Shown: positions 8,123 through 21,044, counted from the first letter of the stretch. The stretch: 64,000 nt of DNA from Paenibacillus_G sp049942825 (GCF_049942825.1 NZ_CP187970.1:1550001-1614000); one strand, 5' to 3'. The notes: generated by a model not told the origin, from the sequence alone. Made by a program: numbers and translations.

Positions 8123-10000
8123 GTACGCCCAGCATGGGCGCCATCTCTAGGGTGAGAGTCCCGAACGGGGGCTGGCGAGCGCCTACCGTTAGCCAAGGGC
8201 AAGGGTGTCGGCCGTGAGGCGGAATCTGAAGGAAGCCGGAGGCAAATGCACGGGCCAAGGTACACGAACCTAATTTGAGGCAGTGTCAGTCGGATGAGTC
8301 TCCAAGACAAGACGAAATCCAAAGCCGCCAAGGGCTGATGCTGTAAACTTAGGTGGTCGCGGGCAGACAGATGGCGTTCTTATCTGGGGAGGCCTGCGGA
8401 TACGCGAAGTGACTTCGTAACCGCGGCTGAGAAGCCGCGCTGAATCCGCAGGAGTCAGCAGAGGCCATAGTACGCGAGTACGGGACGCCGGAAAGCGGAA
8501 GGGCTGAACCGAAAGGAGAGAGGAAACCGGTGCGTTCGCGTGAAGAGCAGAGACAGCAGAATATTCCGCAAGGGAGCTCGCGGCAGAGAGAAGCGGTGAA
8601 GCCGCCAGGGTATGCCGGAGCGCCGAGTTCTTCGCCGGCACAAGCCGACCTTTTCTCTCGCAAAGGCCAGAGCAGGCTGCTGGAGAAGATGCTCGAAGGG
8701 CACAACCTTCGGCTCGCCTACAAGCGAGTGGTACAGAACGGAGGAGCGCCCGGAGTGGATGGTGTAACGGTAGCCGAGCTACAAGCTTACCTGAAAACCC
8801 ACTGGGAACAGGTGAAAGCCAACCTCCTGACGGGAAGCTACAGACCCGCGCCAGTCAAACGGGTGGAAATCCCCAAACCCGGAGGCGGTGTACGGCTGCT
8901 TGGCATCCCGACCGTAATGGACCGTTTTCTCCAGCAGGCGCTTCTGCAAGTGATGAATCCGATTTTTGATGCACATTTCTCGGGGTACAGCTACGGTTTC
9001 CGCCCGGGAAGACGGGCGCATGACGCCGTAAAGCAGGCACAAAGCTATATCCAAAGCGGCCTCAGATGGGTCGTGGATATGGATCTGGAGAAATTCTTTG
9101 ACCGGGTGAACCATGACATGCTCATGGCTAGAGTAGCACGGAAGGTGGAGGACAAGCGTGTCCTGAAGCTCATCCGCTCCTATTTGAACGCCGGAGTCAT
9201 GTCGCATGGAGCGTTGGAGCGCACACCGGAAGGCACGCCGCAGGGCGGTCCGCTCAGTCCGCTTCTGGCGAACATCCTGCTGGACGATCTGGACAAGGAA
9301 CTGACAAGACGGGGACTGCGGTTTGTCCGCTATGCGGACGACTGCAACATCTTTGTCTCCAGCAAGCGAGCCGGGGAGCGCGTGATGGAATCGGTGATTC
9401 GCTTTGTGGAAGGAAAGCTGAAACTGAAAGTGAACCGGGATAAAAGTGCAGTGGACCGGCCATGGAACCGCAAATTCCTAGGCTTTAGTTTCCTGTCGAA
9501 CAAACAGGCGACGATTCGGCTGGCTCCTAAGACAATTTCGCGATTCAAAGAGAAAGTCCGGGAACTGACGAACCGAACCAAGCCTGTACCGATGGAGGAA
9601 CGCATCCGGCGCCTGAACCAGTACATGCTGGGCTGGCTAGGTTATTTTCGCCTAGCCTCGGCGAAGACGCACTGCCAAGCCTTTGACAAGTGGATTCGGA
9701 GAAGACTCCGCATGTGTCTATGGAAACAGTGGAAACGGGTGAAGACACGCATTCGCGAACTACGTGCGCTCGGCGTTCCGAACTGGGCTGCCTATATGTT
9801 GGCAAACTCCCGTCGAGGTCCGTGGGAAATGTCCCGTAGCACAAACAATGCCCTCCCGACTTCCTACTGGGAAGCGAAAGGGCTTAAAAGTTTGCTTTCT
9901 CGTTACTCGGAACTTTGTTAACCTTTTGGAACCGCCGTATGCGGACCCGCATGTACGGTGGTGTGAGAGGACGGAGGCTAGCCGCCTCCTCCTACTCGAT
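8123..10000 (+). mobile_element. Group II intron, class C
   Basis: The element spans about 1878 bp. The 5' end GTACGCCCAGCATGGGCG leads into a typical domain I (the run AGGGTGAGAGTCCCGAAC, later AATCTGAAGGAAGCCGG and GGATGAGT). The reverse transcriptase frame fills domain IV. Domain V is at about 9929-9963, a hairpin with arms CCGCCGTA and TACGGTGG, and domain VI follows at about 9965-10000, ending in CTACTCGAT. Boundaries are assigned from the GT(G/A)CG start and the AY end and may be off by a few bases. The intron inserted behind the terminator of the small gene at 7797, as class C introns do. The reverse transcriptase is intact, so the element may still be mobile. Confidence 0.85.
8530..9921 (+). 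CDS. ltrA: Group II intron reverse transcriptase/maturase (class C)
   Basis: A 463-aa multifunctional intron protein that helps the RNA fold and splice and reverse-transcribes it into DNA. Reverse transcriptase blocks are clear: PGVDGVT, YRPAPVKRVEIPKPGGG, GYSYGFRPGR, VVDMDLEKFFDRVNHD, GTPQGGPLSPLLANI and the active site YADD (residues 268-271). The maturase (GIIM/X) domain follows around MGWLGYFRLAS and IRRRLRMCLWKQWKRVKTRIRE. No C-terminal HNH endonuclease is present, as expected in class C. Wording is very close to the remembered GsI-IIC thermostable enzyme. The GTG start at 8530 has AAAGGAGAGAGG upstream. Confidence 0.95.
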   Translation: MRSREEQRQQNIPQGSSRQREAVKPPGYAGAPSSSPAQADLFSRKGQSRLLEKMLEGHNLRLAYKRVVQNGGAPGVDGVTVAELQAYLKTHWEQVKANLLTGSYRPAPVKRVEIPKPGGGVRLLGIPTVMDRFLQQALLQVMNPIFDAHFSGYSYGFRPGRRAHDAVKQAQSYIQSGLRWVVDMDLEKFFDRVNHDMLMARVARKVEDKRVLKLIRSYLNAGVMSHGALERTPEGTPQGGPLSPLLANILLDDLDKELTRRGLRFVRYADDCNIFVSSKRAGERVMESVIRFVEGKLKLKVNRDKSAVDRPWNRKFLGFSFLSNKQATIRLAPKTISRFKEKVRELTNRTKPVPMEERIRRLNQYMLGWLGYFRLASAKTHCQAFDKWIRRRLRMCLWKQWKRVKTRIRELRALGVPNWAAYMLANSRRGPWEMSRSTNNALPTSYWEAKGLKSLLSRYSELC

Positions 10001-10097
10001 TAATTCATATAGTCAATATTAATTAAGGCTTCAATTTCATTTGATGTGTATTCTCAAGGTGGCGATTTTAACTAGAAAATGGAAGGGGGCTAATGAC

Positions 10098-10127
10098 TTG
10101 CAATCGAAAGGGCAGCCGTGATATATT
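10098..10127 (+). promoter_or_regulatory. Candidate rRNA operon promoter P1
   Basis: TTGCAA (10098-10103) and TATATT (10122-10127) are 18 bp apart. The position is about 340 bp before 16S, in a gene-free AT-rich leader. Confidence 0.45.
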
Positions 10128-10194
10128 ACTTTCCCGGGACGCTTAAGTGCTCCGGTTACAAATTATCAGGATTTAAGTCGTTGAAAATTAAATC

Positions 10195-10223
10195 TTGATT
10201 TATTGTAAACAATATGGTAGATT
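10195..10223 (+). promoter_or_regulatory. Candidate rRNA operon promoter P2
   Basis: TTGATT (10195-10200) and TAGATT (10218-10223) are separated by 17 bp. Tandem promoters upstream of rRNA operons are usual in Firmicutes. A leader segment CTTTGAAAACTGAACAA at about 10379 resembles the antitermination and processing leader found before Bacillus 16S genes. Confidence 0.5.
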
Positions 10224-10466
10224 ACATCTCGCGGAAAAATTTCGCGATTGAAATCTTCTAGTGCTGGTCTTACGGGTCATCCTTAGATTGGATAACATTA
10301 GTAGGTTGCATAATGAGATGAAATATGCTACATTGATTCTCGCCGCTGAAAAGGCGGACGAAATCGAAACGAATTGCCCTTTGAAAACTGAACAACGAGT
10401 GAGTGTTAAATATAGAGACTCAGCGATGAGTTTCTGCCAAGCTTCAAAATGAGTCATCAGCTTTTC

Positions 10467-15195
<4,729 letters not shown>

Positions 15196-15382
15196 CTTCC
15201 GCAAGGAAGCGGCAGCGGAACTTTAGGTCTTTAGCTAGCAAGCGAGGAGATATCTTTTTGAAAGCGATCTTTATGCGAAGCATAACGGAGCGCAAAAAGA
15301 TGTACCCGAACGTATATCCAGTTTTCAAGGTACAAGCTGCCTTGAATATGTATTACCGTGTATCCTGGCCGATACACAAACC

Positions 15383-15500
15383 GTTTGGTGATGATGGCGG
15401 AAGGGAACCACGCGTACCCATCCCGAACACGAACGTTAAGCCTTCCAGCGTCGATGGTACTTGGACCGCAGGGTCCTGGGAGAGTAGAACGTCGCCAAGC
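15383..15500 (+). rRNA. 5S ribosomal RNA
   Basis: A 118-nt 5S rRNA starting GTTTGGTGATGATGGCGG and ending CGCCAAGC, with terminal helix GTTTGGTG/CGCCAAGC and the CCCATCCCGAACACG loop. It follows 23S by about 190 bp and precedes the tRNA cluster. Confidence 0.93.
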
Positions 15501-15544
15501 GGTACCACCTTCGTGGGACAAGCCGTATGAATTAAACATCATGA

Positions 15545-15622
<78 letters not shown>

Positions 15623-15640
15623 ATAACTTTATAAACGCAT

Positions 15641-15716
15641 GGGGCCATAGCTCAGCTGGGAGAGCGCCTGCCTTGCAAGCAGGAGGTCAGCGGTTCGATC
15701 CCGCTTGGCTCCACCA
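15641..15716 (+). tRNA. tRNA-Ala (TGC)
   Basis: Cloverleaf starting GGGGCCA with anticodon TGC in loop CTTGCAA, T-arm GGTTCGATC and encoded CCA. The Ile-Ala pair here follows 5S instead of lying in the 16S-23S spacer. Confidence 0.96.
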
Positions 15717-15732
15717 TGATTTACTTTAGTAT

Positions 15733-15804
15733 GGCCCGTTGGTCAAGGGGTTAAGACACCTCCCTTTCACGGAGGTAACAGGGGTTCGAATCCCCTACGG
15801 GTCA
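15733..15804 (+). tRNA. tRNA-Glu (TTC)
   Basis: Cloverleaf with acceptor GGCCCGT/ACGGGTC, anticodon TTC in CTTTCAC, discriminator A. CCA is not encoded and must be added by nucleotidyltransferase. Confidence 0.94.
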
Positions 15805-15812
15805 GTTCCCAT

Positions 15813-15888
15813 GGAGGCTTAGCTCAGCTGGGAGAGCATCTGCCTTACAAGCAGAGGGTCGGCGGTTCGATCCCGTCAGCCTCCACCA
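15813..15888 (+). tRNA. tRNA-Val (TAC), copy 1
   Basis: Cloverleaf starting GGAGGCT, anticodon TAC in CTTACAA, encoded CCA. Its 76 nt are identical to the second tRNA-Val at 16162-16237. Confidence 0.95.
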
Positions 15889-15892
15889 TTAT

Positions 15893-15968
<76 letters not shown>

Positions 15969-15977
15969 TTGTTTTGT

Positions 15978-16062
15978 GGAGGCTTAGTGAAGTGGCTAAA
16001 CACGGCAGACTGTAAATCTGCTCTCATCGAGTTCGGTGGTTCGAATCCATCAGCCTCCACCA
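15978..16062 (+). tRNA. tRNA-Tyr (GTA)
   Basis: An 85-nt class II tRNA with long variable arm (CTCTCATCGAG), anticodon GTA in CTGTAAA, encoded CCA. Confidence 0.94.
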
Positions 16063-16082
16063 CTTCTTTTCAGTAATTTTAT

Positions 16083-16158
16083 TCCCTGATAGCTCAGTTG
16101 GTAGAGCACTCGACTGTTAATCGAGTTGTCACAGGTTCGAGTCCTGTTCGGGGAGCCA
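16083..16158 (+). tRNA. tRNA-Asn (GTT)
   Basis: Cloverleaf starting TCCCTGA, anticodon GTT in CTGTTAA, discriminator G and encoded CCA. Confidence 0.94.
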
Positions 16159-16161
16159 TAT

Positions 16162-16237
16162 GGAGGCTTAGCTCAGCTGGGAGAGCATCTGCCTTACAAG
16201 CAGAGGGTCGGCGGTTCGATCCCGTCAGCCTCCACCA
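16162..16237 (+). tRNA. tRNA-Val (TAC), copy 2
   Basis: Same 76-nt sequence as the tRNA-Val at 15813-15888, placed only 3 bp after tRNA-Asn. An exact duplicate inside the same cluster. Confidence 0.95.
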
Positions 16238-16253
16238 TATTTCTTTAAACTGA

Positions 16254-16330
<77 letters not shown>

Positions 16331-16342
16331 AATATTTTGTGT

Positions 16343-16419
16343 GGAGCCGTGGTGTAGAGGCCTAACATGCCTGCCTGTCACGCAGGAGACCGCGGGTTCG
16401 AATCCCGTCGGCTCCGCCA
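16343..16419 (+). tRNA. tRNA-Asp (GTC)
   Basis: Cloverleaf starting GGAGCCG, anticodon GTC in CTGTCAC, discriminator G, encoded CCA. Confidence 0.95.
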
Positions 16420-16446
16420 TTCTTCTTTTACTTGTTTTTTTGCTTT

Positions 16447-16523
16447 GGCGGTCGTGGCGAAGTGGTTAACGCACCGGTTTGTGGATCCGGCATTCGAGGG
16501 TTCAATTCCCTTCGACCGCCCCA
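16447..16523 (+). tRNA. tRNA-His (GTG)
   Basis: Anticodon GTG in TTGTGGA. The extra 5' G (G-1) paired with C73 is encoded, as required for histidine tRNA; CCA is encoded. Confidence 0.94.
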
Positions 16524-16535
16524 TTTTTAACCCAT

Positions 16536-16610
16536 TGGGGATTAGCCAAGCGGTAAGGCAACGGACTTTGACTCCGTCATGCCTAGGTTCGAATCCTAGA
16601 TCCCCAGCCA
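16536..16610 (+). tRNA. tRNA-Gln (TTG)
   Basis: Cloverleaf starting TGGGGAT, anticodon TTG in CTTTGAC, encoded CCA. Confidence 0.94.
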
Positions 16611-16618
16611 TTCAGTTT

Positions 16619-16691
16619 GAGCCATTAGCTCAGTCGGTAGAGCACCTGACTTTTAATCAGGGTGTCGTAGGTTCGAGTCCTACATGGCTCA
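16619..16691 (+). tRNA. tRNA-Lys (TTT)
   Basis: Cloverleaf with acceptor GAGCCAT/ATGGCTC, anticodon TTT in CTTTTAA, discriminator A, no encoded CCA. Confidence 0.93.
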
Positions 16692-16708
16692 CGTTTTTAA
16701 TTTCATAT

Positions 16709-16794
16709 GCGGTTGTGGTGGAATGGCAGACACGCTATCTTGAGGGGGTAGTGGGCGTAAGCTCGTGGAGGTTCGAGTCCTCTCAACCGCACCA
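16709..16794 (+). tRNA. tRNA-Leu (GAG)
   Basis: An 86-nt class II tRNA starting GCGGTTG with long variable arm, anticodon GAG in TTGAGGG, encoded CCA. Confidence 0.92.
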
Positions 16795-16807
16795 TCTAAC
16801 TTTATAT

Positions 16808-16894
16808 GCGGTCGTGGCGGAATTGGCAGACGCGCTAGATTCAGGTTCTAGTGGTGTAACAGCCGTGGAGGTTCGAGTCCTCTCGACCGCACCA
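16808..16894 (+). tRNA. tRNA-Leu (CAG)
   Basis: An 87-nt class II tRNA starting GCGGTCG, anticodon CAG in TTCAGGT, long variable arm, encoded CCA. Closely related to the preceding tRNA-Leu. Confidence 0.93.
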
Positions 16895-16897
16895 CCT

Positions 16898-16972
16898 GCG
16901 GAAGTGGCTCAGCGGTAGAGCATCGCCTTGCCAAGGCGAGGGTCGCGGGTTCGATTCCCGTCTTCCGCTCCA
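16898..16972 (+). tRNA. tRNA-Gly (GCC)
   Basis: Cloverleaf starting GCGGAAG, anticodon GCC in TTGCCAA, encoded CCA; 3 bp after tRNA-Leu. Confidence 0.95.
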
Positions 16973-16987
16973 TATTTTACTTGATAA

Positions 16988-17058
16988 GGCGCCATAGCCA
17001 AGTGGTAAGGCAGAGCTCTGCAAAAGCTTTATCCCCAGTTCGAATCTGGGTGGTGCCT
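16988..17058 (+). tRNA. tRNA-Cys (GCA)
   Basis: A 71-nt tRNA with acceptor GGCGCCA/TGGTGCC, anticodon GCA in CTGCAAA, discriminator T (U73, the cysteine identity base). CCA not encoded. Confidence 0.93.
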
Positions 17059-17068
17059 TAGCCTTTAT

Positions 17069-17142
17069 GTTCCCTTAGCTCAGCTGGATAGAGCGTTTGA
17101 CTACGAATCAAAAGGTCGGGAGTTCGAATCTCTCAGGGAACG
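17069..17142 (+). tRNA. tRNA-Arg (ACG)
   Basis: Acceptor GTTCCCT/AGGGAAC, anticodon ACG (inosine-modified by TadA in bacteria), discriminator G, no encoded CCA. Confidence 0.93.
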
Positions 17143-17147
17143 CTTGA

Positions 17148-17221
17148 CGGGATGTAGCTCAGCTTGGTAGAGCACCTGGTTTGGGACCAGGGGGTCGCAT
17201 GTTCAAATCGTGTCATCCCGA
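17148..17221 (+). tRNA. tRNA-Pro (TGG)
   Basis: Acceptor CGGGATG/CATCCCG, anticodon TGG in TTTGGGA, discriminator A, no encoded CCA. Last tRNA before the operon terminator. Confidence 0.93.
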
Positions 17222-17229
17222 TAAGTCAT

Positions 17230-17265
17230 AACAAAAAGAGTCCATATCGATGGGCTCTTTTTGTT
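17230..17265 (+). terminator. Terminator of the rRNA-tRNA operon
   Basis: The arms AACAAAAAGAGTCCA and TGGGCTCTTTTTGTT form a long stem that is A-rich on one side and T-rich on the other, so it can act on both strands. It lies 8 bp after tRNA-Pro. Confidence 0.88.
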
Positions 17266-17427
17266 ATGTCCGGACTATTTTGTGAAAACGGCGCGAGAAA
17301 GAAGAGTCGAGTAGTATTGATCTCCACTCTATCCTTACCGCTTGTGGCCATGGGTAACGGAATTGTGCTCTGTAAGGGCAGAAGTACGGAAAAACGCTTG
17401 AGTAAATTCTAGGGCCTGTATGCAAAC

Positions 17428-17820
17428 CTATGCGAGCCACACCATAATCGAAGCTAAGGTCAAAAATGCCCTAAACTTACAGGCCAATTTATCATAGCGT
17501 GTGGCTAATCGGCGATAATTCTTCACTTTATTGAAAAAGCATTCGATCAGATGCCTCTCCTTGTAGATTTCCTTATCCCATTCCCGCGGTTTCCGGCGGT
17601 TTTTCTTACTTGGTATCACCGAAGTGGCGGATTGTTCCTTTAAAAGGTGGAGAATCCGGTTGTTGTCATAAGCACGGTCGGCCAGGACCTGCTTTTTCGT
17701 TAAGTCCATCTGCTTTAGCATCTCGTAGCCGGTTACCGAGTCATGACATTGGCCTCCGGTCAGCACAAACCGCAGCGGGTTCCCCAGGGCGTCGACGACC
17801 GCGTGGATTTTGGTGGTCAA
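17428..17820 (-). CDS. IS5-family transposase, C-terminal frame (orfB)
   Basis: A 130-aa frame carrying the second and third catalytic acidic residues of the DDE domain: VLADRAYDNN (second D) and the Y-x2-R-x3-E-x6-K signature in YKERHLIECFFNKVK (catalytic E). It overlaps orfA by 4 bp at the nominal stop, but reading frames suggest a -1 shift earlier, at the GCAAAAGGGGGA run near 17859-17870, that would join MTTK... upstream residues (AIGRSRGGL) to orfA. Such frameshifting is known in the IS427 group. The stop TAG lies inside the left inverted repeat. Likely functional as a fusion. Confidence 0.88.
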   Translation of the reverse strand: MTTKIHAVVDALGNPLRFVLTGGQCHDSVTGYEMLKQMDLTKKQVLADRAYDNNRILHLLKEQSATSVIPSKKNRRKPREWDKEIYKERHLIECFFNKVKNYRRLATRYDKLACKFRAFLTLASIMVWLA

Positions 17821-18191
17821 TCCGCCTCGGGACCGCCCAATAGCTTGCTTGAGGGTCCCCCTTTTGCACCGACCCCATGCTGATGGACCTGTACAATTGT
17901 CGCGTCAATCATGACACTTTCAAAATCAGGTTCAATCGTAACGTGCTCTAAGATCCGATCCCAAATGCAGGCGATTTTCCAGCGGCAGAACCGGCTATAG
18001 ACGGTAGACCAGGAGCCGTAGTATTCAGGCAAATCCCGCCAGGGCGCACCTGTCCGCGCCACCCACAGCATAGCGTTCAGCATCTGGCGATGGTTGTTCG
18101 CGGGTCTCCCTCCTTGTGGTTTTCTTTCGGCTGGCAGCAGGTCCTTGATTTTATCCCATTGGTCGTCACGGATTTCGTATCGTCTCATCAT
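17817..18191 (-). CDS. IS5-family transposase, N-terminal frame (orfA)
   Basis: A 124-aa frame with the N-terminal IS5 domain (RRYEIRDDQWDKIKDLLP) and the first catalytic Asp in SVMIDATIVQVHQHG. It ends at GGPEAD in the zero frame; the DDE domain continues in orfB after a probable -1 frameshift on an A-rich/G-rich slippery run. The frame is open up to a GTG at 18233 inside the right end, but the ATGATG at 18188-18191 matches usual family starts. No internal stop interrupts it. Confidence 0.85.
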   Translation of the reverse strand: MMRRYEIRDDQWDKIKDLLPAERKPQGGRPANNHRQMLNAMLWVARTGAPWRDLPEYYGSWSTVYSRFCRWKIACIWDRILEHVTIEPDFESVMIDATIVQVHQHGVGAKGGPSSKLLGGPEAD

Positions 18192-18407
18192 ATCTATATT
18201 TACCCATTTTATTGGGTCATGGTTTGCATACACGCCCTAGTTATGCTCCCCTCTCAAGATGCTTCATTTTCCAGTATCCGACGAATCTGGAGTATTTTCG
18301 ATTGCAGGCTATATTCCAGAAATAGAATATGATATTTTAATAGATAATAAGAGAAGACGATTAGACAGCAGTGTCTGTTCACATAATAGACGCAGGGTGG
18401 AGGCAGT

Positions 18408-19562
18408 ATGGCGGAATTTGAAAAGGAACTGCAAGCGCTCCAAAACAGCAGGGAAGAGATCATTACACGCTGGTATGTACTGTTGACTGAAGCCTTTCCG
18501 GAGTTCTATGGTTCAGAAGAGCTGCGGAGGCAGGCAGAGATTTACTTTGATTATACGATCGATCTCCAAATCCCACCCGAAACGCACGAGCTGAACGAGA
18601 GGGTGCCGATTTGGTCCCGAAATTTGGTGGATCGTGGGCTGCCGCTGCAGCACATTTTCCACAGCACCTCTTTTTGGCGAACTGCCGTATTTGGTGTTTT
18701 AGAGAAGGCAATGAGAGCGGAAGGAGCGGACCTCTTAAATGCGATTTCATTTCTGGCTGTGATTACAAGGAGACTTGAGTATATTCAAGAGCTGGTATGC
18801 TCCCAGTATATTGAGCGGACAAGTATGCGACTGAAGGATAAGGAGCGAGCCCTCACCCAGCTGCATGATGACAGGCTCAACCTCATTGGGAAGATGGCTG
18901 CGAGTATGGCCCATGAGATCCGCAATCCCCTGACCTCGATCAAGGGCTTTTTAAAGCTGATCCGGGAAAGTTTGTCTGTCGAGGAAAGCTCCGATAAAAC
19001 GCTGCGTTATTTAAGTGTAGTGGATAACGAATTTGAGAACATTAATATGCAGATCACCGGATTCCTCAGCTTTTCGAAGAAGCGAGTCATTGAGGAGCCG
19101 GTTATCCGGCTTACGGCCAGGCAGCTGCTGGATTCGGTCATTTCTCTGCTGAATCCCCGATTCCTCAGCGAAAACGTGAACCTTACCGTAGATCTAGAAG
19201 ACGATGCCGTGCTGTACATACAAAAGGTGGCCGTTCAGCAGGTACTCTCCAATGTCATAAACAATGGTCTGGACGCCATGGAGGAAGTCAAGCATGAGAA
19301 GGAGATGCATATTTGCGGATACGACAGGCCCGGATGCTATATTCTTGAAATCGCAAATAACGGCCCGGAAGTGAATCCCCGCATTCTCGATGAGCTCTTC
19401 GAGCCGTTCGTGACGGATAAGGAGGAAGGCACGGGGCTAGGTCTTGCCGTCTGCAAGACCATCATGCAGAAGAACGGCGGAGAGATCGGCTGCGTAACGG
19501 GACCGAAGCGGACGACTTTCCTGCTTACCTTCCGTACGCACAGTGGGGAGCCTGAGTCTTAG
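18408..19562 (+). CDS. Soluble orphan sensor histidine kinase
   Basis: A 384-aa cytoplasmic kinase. Residues 1-140 form an all-helical input domain (MAEFEKELQALQNSREEIITRW...) that resembles the RsbRD_N/RsbT co-antagonist type domain. The phosphoacceptor His169 lies in MAASMAHEIRNPLTSIKGF (HisKA), then the N-box NVINNGLDAM, DELFEPFVTDKEEGTGLGLAV (F and G boxes). No transmembrane helix is present and no response regulator is adjacent, as in sporulation phosphorelay kinases of Bacillus and Paenibacillus. A role in feeding a phosphorelay is plausible but inferred. The ATG at 18408 follows CGCAGGGTGGAGGCAGT. Confidence 0.88.
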   Translation: MAEFEKELQALQNSREEIITRWYVLLTEAFPEFYGSEELRRQAEIYFDYTIDLQIPPETHELNERVPIWSRNLVDRGLPLQHIFHSTSFWRTAVFGVLEKAMRAEGADLLNAISFLAVITRRLEYIQELVCSQYIERTSMRLKDKERALTQLHDDRLNLIGKMAASMAHEIRNPLTSIKGFLKLIRESLSVEESSDKTLRYLSVVDNEFENINMQITGFLSFSKKRVIEEPVIRLTARQLLDSVISLLNPRFLSENVNLTVDLEDDAVLYIQKVAVQQVLSNVINNGLDAMEEVKHEKEMHICGYDRPGCYILEIANNGPEVNPRILDELFEPFVTDKEEGTGLGLAVCKTIMQKNGGEIGCVTGPKRTTFLLTFRTHSGEPES

Positions 19563-19687
19563 GGCTGGATAAGGGGCCGGTCCGGAGTGTTTTGGGAGGG
19601 GTGTCGAAGCAGCTAGGGATATAAACTCCGGCCGGTCCGGGGAGAAAATAGGTGTTTCACATGGCGGCAGATCGCGGCTGGGCAGCT

Positions 19688-19894
19688 TTAGGCTCTGCCT
19701 TTGGTCAGGATACAGGGCACACCTTTACCGACCACTCCGGGCTGGGACATCTTCTCAAGATAGCGTAAACCGCGTTCGCATTTGCGGCAGCGCGCACACA
19801 CATCGGAGGTGACCACCTTCATCATAAACTGCGTTTTGTCGATGGAGGAGGCAGGAGTATTCTTCTTGGCTTTACTGTTCTTAGCCTTGCTCAC
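19688..19894 (-). CDS. Small Cys-containing hypothetical protein
   Basis: A 68-aa protein with a basic N-terminus (SKAKNSKAKKN) and a CARCRKC motif plus a distal Cys (GVPCILTKG), suggesting a small metal- or nucleic-acid-binding protein. The GTG at 19894 is preferred because GGGAG lies 8 nt upstream; the ATG three codons earlier would have no spacing. I recognise no characterised family. It is divergent from the small gene at 20136. Confidence 0.5.
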   Translation of the reverse strand: MSKAKNSKAKKNTPASSIDKTQFMMKVVTSDVCARCRKCERGLRYLEKMSQPGVVGKGVPCILTKGRA

Positions 19895-20135
19895 GTCATT
19901 CATCTCCCACGCCTTGGATGATGCATCATATGACGAAGCCTGGGGGTTGGCGACAGCCCGGCAGGGAGCCGGCATAATTTTATATGAGGATCATGTGAGG
20001 GCTGCAGCCAAGGGGGAAATATCAGATTCCGTTAGCCGGCGGCAGGAGATTCAAGAGGAATGTTGAATAAAAACAGAGTACCCGGGGTAACAAAAGATAG
20101 ATAACCAACACACGCATCCCGGACAGAGGAGGAGC

Positions 20136-20438
20136 ATGATGAAATACATCATCTGCCAAGAGGTCAAGATTGTGGATATGAATGAAGAAATTCTGACGCA
20201 AACGCTGTTCAACCGTGGGGAATACGAAGCCCCTGCGATCTCGGTAGGTTCTTCCGTACTTGCGTACCAGCTGGGTTTGAGAGAATTTGACGTTGTCTTG
20301 GATAAGCGTGAAGGCAAGCATCAGCGCTACAGCGTCGTTGATGTCGAAATCGATCTGATGACCAGCCCGACAAGCACCCGCGTCTTCCTTGAGCCGGTGA
20401 CTCTCATCGTGGGACAGCACGATATCGGGCAGGCTTAA
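20136..20438 (+). CDS. Conserved hypothetical protein, 100 aa
   Basis: A 100-aa soluble protein (MMKYIICQEVKIVDMNEEIL...) rich in beta-strand patterns, with no signal peptide or membrane segment. A very good ribosome binding site, CAGAGGAGGAGC, precedes tandem ATGs at 20136 and 20139. Function is unknown and no catalytic motif stands out. It lies upstream of the DUF423 gene but the 219-bp gap argues for separate transcription. Confidence 0.6.
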   Translation: MMKYIICQEVKIVDMNEEILTQTLFNRGEYEAPAISVGSSVLAYQLGLREFDVVLDKREGKHQRYSVVDVEIDLMTSPTSTRVFLEPVTLIVGQHDIGQA

Positions 20439-20657
20439 CTTTTTGCTCCGTAAGCTTCCAGAATTGCTGTGTATAGATGCCAAGGACAGTCCGGTTCTGC
20501 AGCCCCAACAGGGTGCCGCGTCCGGGCTGTTTGGTGTGGGAGCCCCTTCAGATAATGAAATTTCAGTGAAGTCGGGTGGGAAATGCACCGGTGCAAGGAA
20601 AGTTCATTTGACGCAGGGTGGGCCGGATACGGTAGACTTAAGAGCGGGGGTGATCTT

Positions 20658-21044
20658 ATGAAATGGACGTTTATTCGTATTGGGGCCATCTGCGGATTCC
20701 TGGCCGTGGCCATCGGCGCTTTCGGTGCCCATATCGTGAAAGACAATATCAGTGCGGCTATGTTCGCTAACTATCAGACGGGTGTTCAGTATCACATGTT
20801 CCATGCATTAGCTTTGACGGTCATCGGCCTCGCTTCGTCCGTGCTGCCAAGCCAAGGGCATCTGCGCCGCGCGGGTTGGGCTATGCTGATCGGCATTGTG
20901 ATCTTTTCAGGCAGTCTTTATGTTATGGCTCTGACGGATCTCCGTTTCCTTGGGGCAATCACGCCGATCGGCGGGGTGGCATTTTTATTCGGATGGATCT
21001 CGCTGTTCCTGGCATGCCGCGGCAGTATGACGGTTACGAAGTAA
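20658..21044 (+). CDS. DUF423 family small membrane protein
   Basis: A 128-aa integral membrane protein with four hydrophobic helices. The N-terminal IRIGAICGFLAVAIGAFGAH and the middle NYQTGVQYHMFHALAL are hallmark segments of DUF423 (YwdK/YgdD-like). Function of the family is unknown. The ATG at 20658 follows GCGGGGGTGATCTT. A weak terminator follows 35 bp later. Confidence 0.88.
   Translation: MKWTFIRIGAICGFLAVAIGAFGAHIVKDNISAAMFANYQTGVQYHMFHALALTVIGLASSVLPSQGHLRRAGWAMLIGIVIFSGSLYVMALTDLRFLGAITPIGGVAFLFGWISLFLACRGSMTVTK

Larger units (their letters stand above)
17412..18237 (-). mobile_element. IS5-family insertion sequence (IS427-like group)
   Basis: A complete 826-bp element. Terminal inverted repeats are GGGCCTGTATGCAAACC on the left (17412-17428) and the complement of GGTTTGCATACACGCCC on the right (18221-18237), matching at 16 of 17 positions. 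Both ends are flanked by TA (17410-17411 and 18238-18239), consistent with the TA target duplication of this group. Two overlapping frames encode the transposase on the minus strand. It lies 146 bp after the rRNA-tRNA terminator and harms no visible gene. Confidence 0.9.

Noticed and set aside
17817..17870. Transposase split into two frames read as an inactivating mutation
   Set aside because: The IS427 group normally uses two frames joined by frameshifting, a slippery run is present, and both ends of the element are intact.
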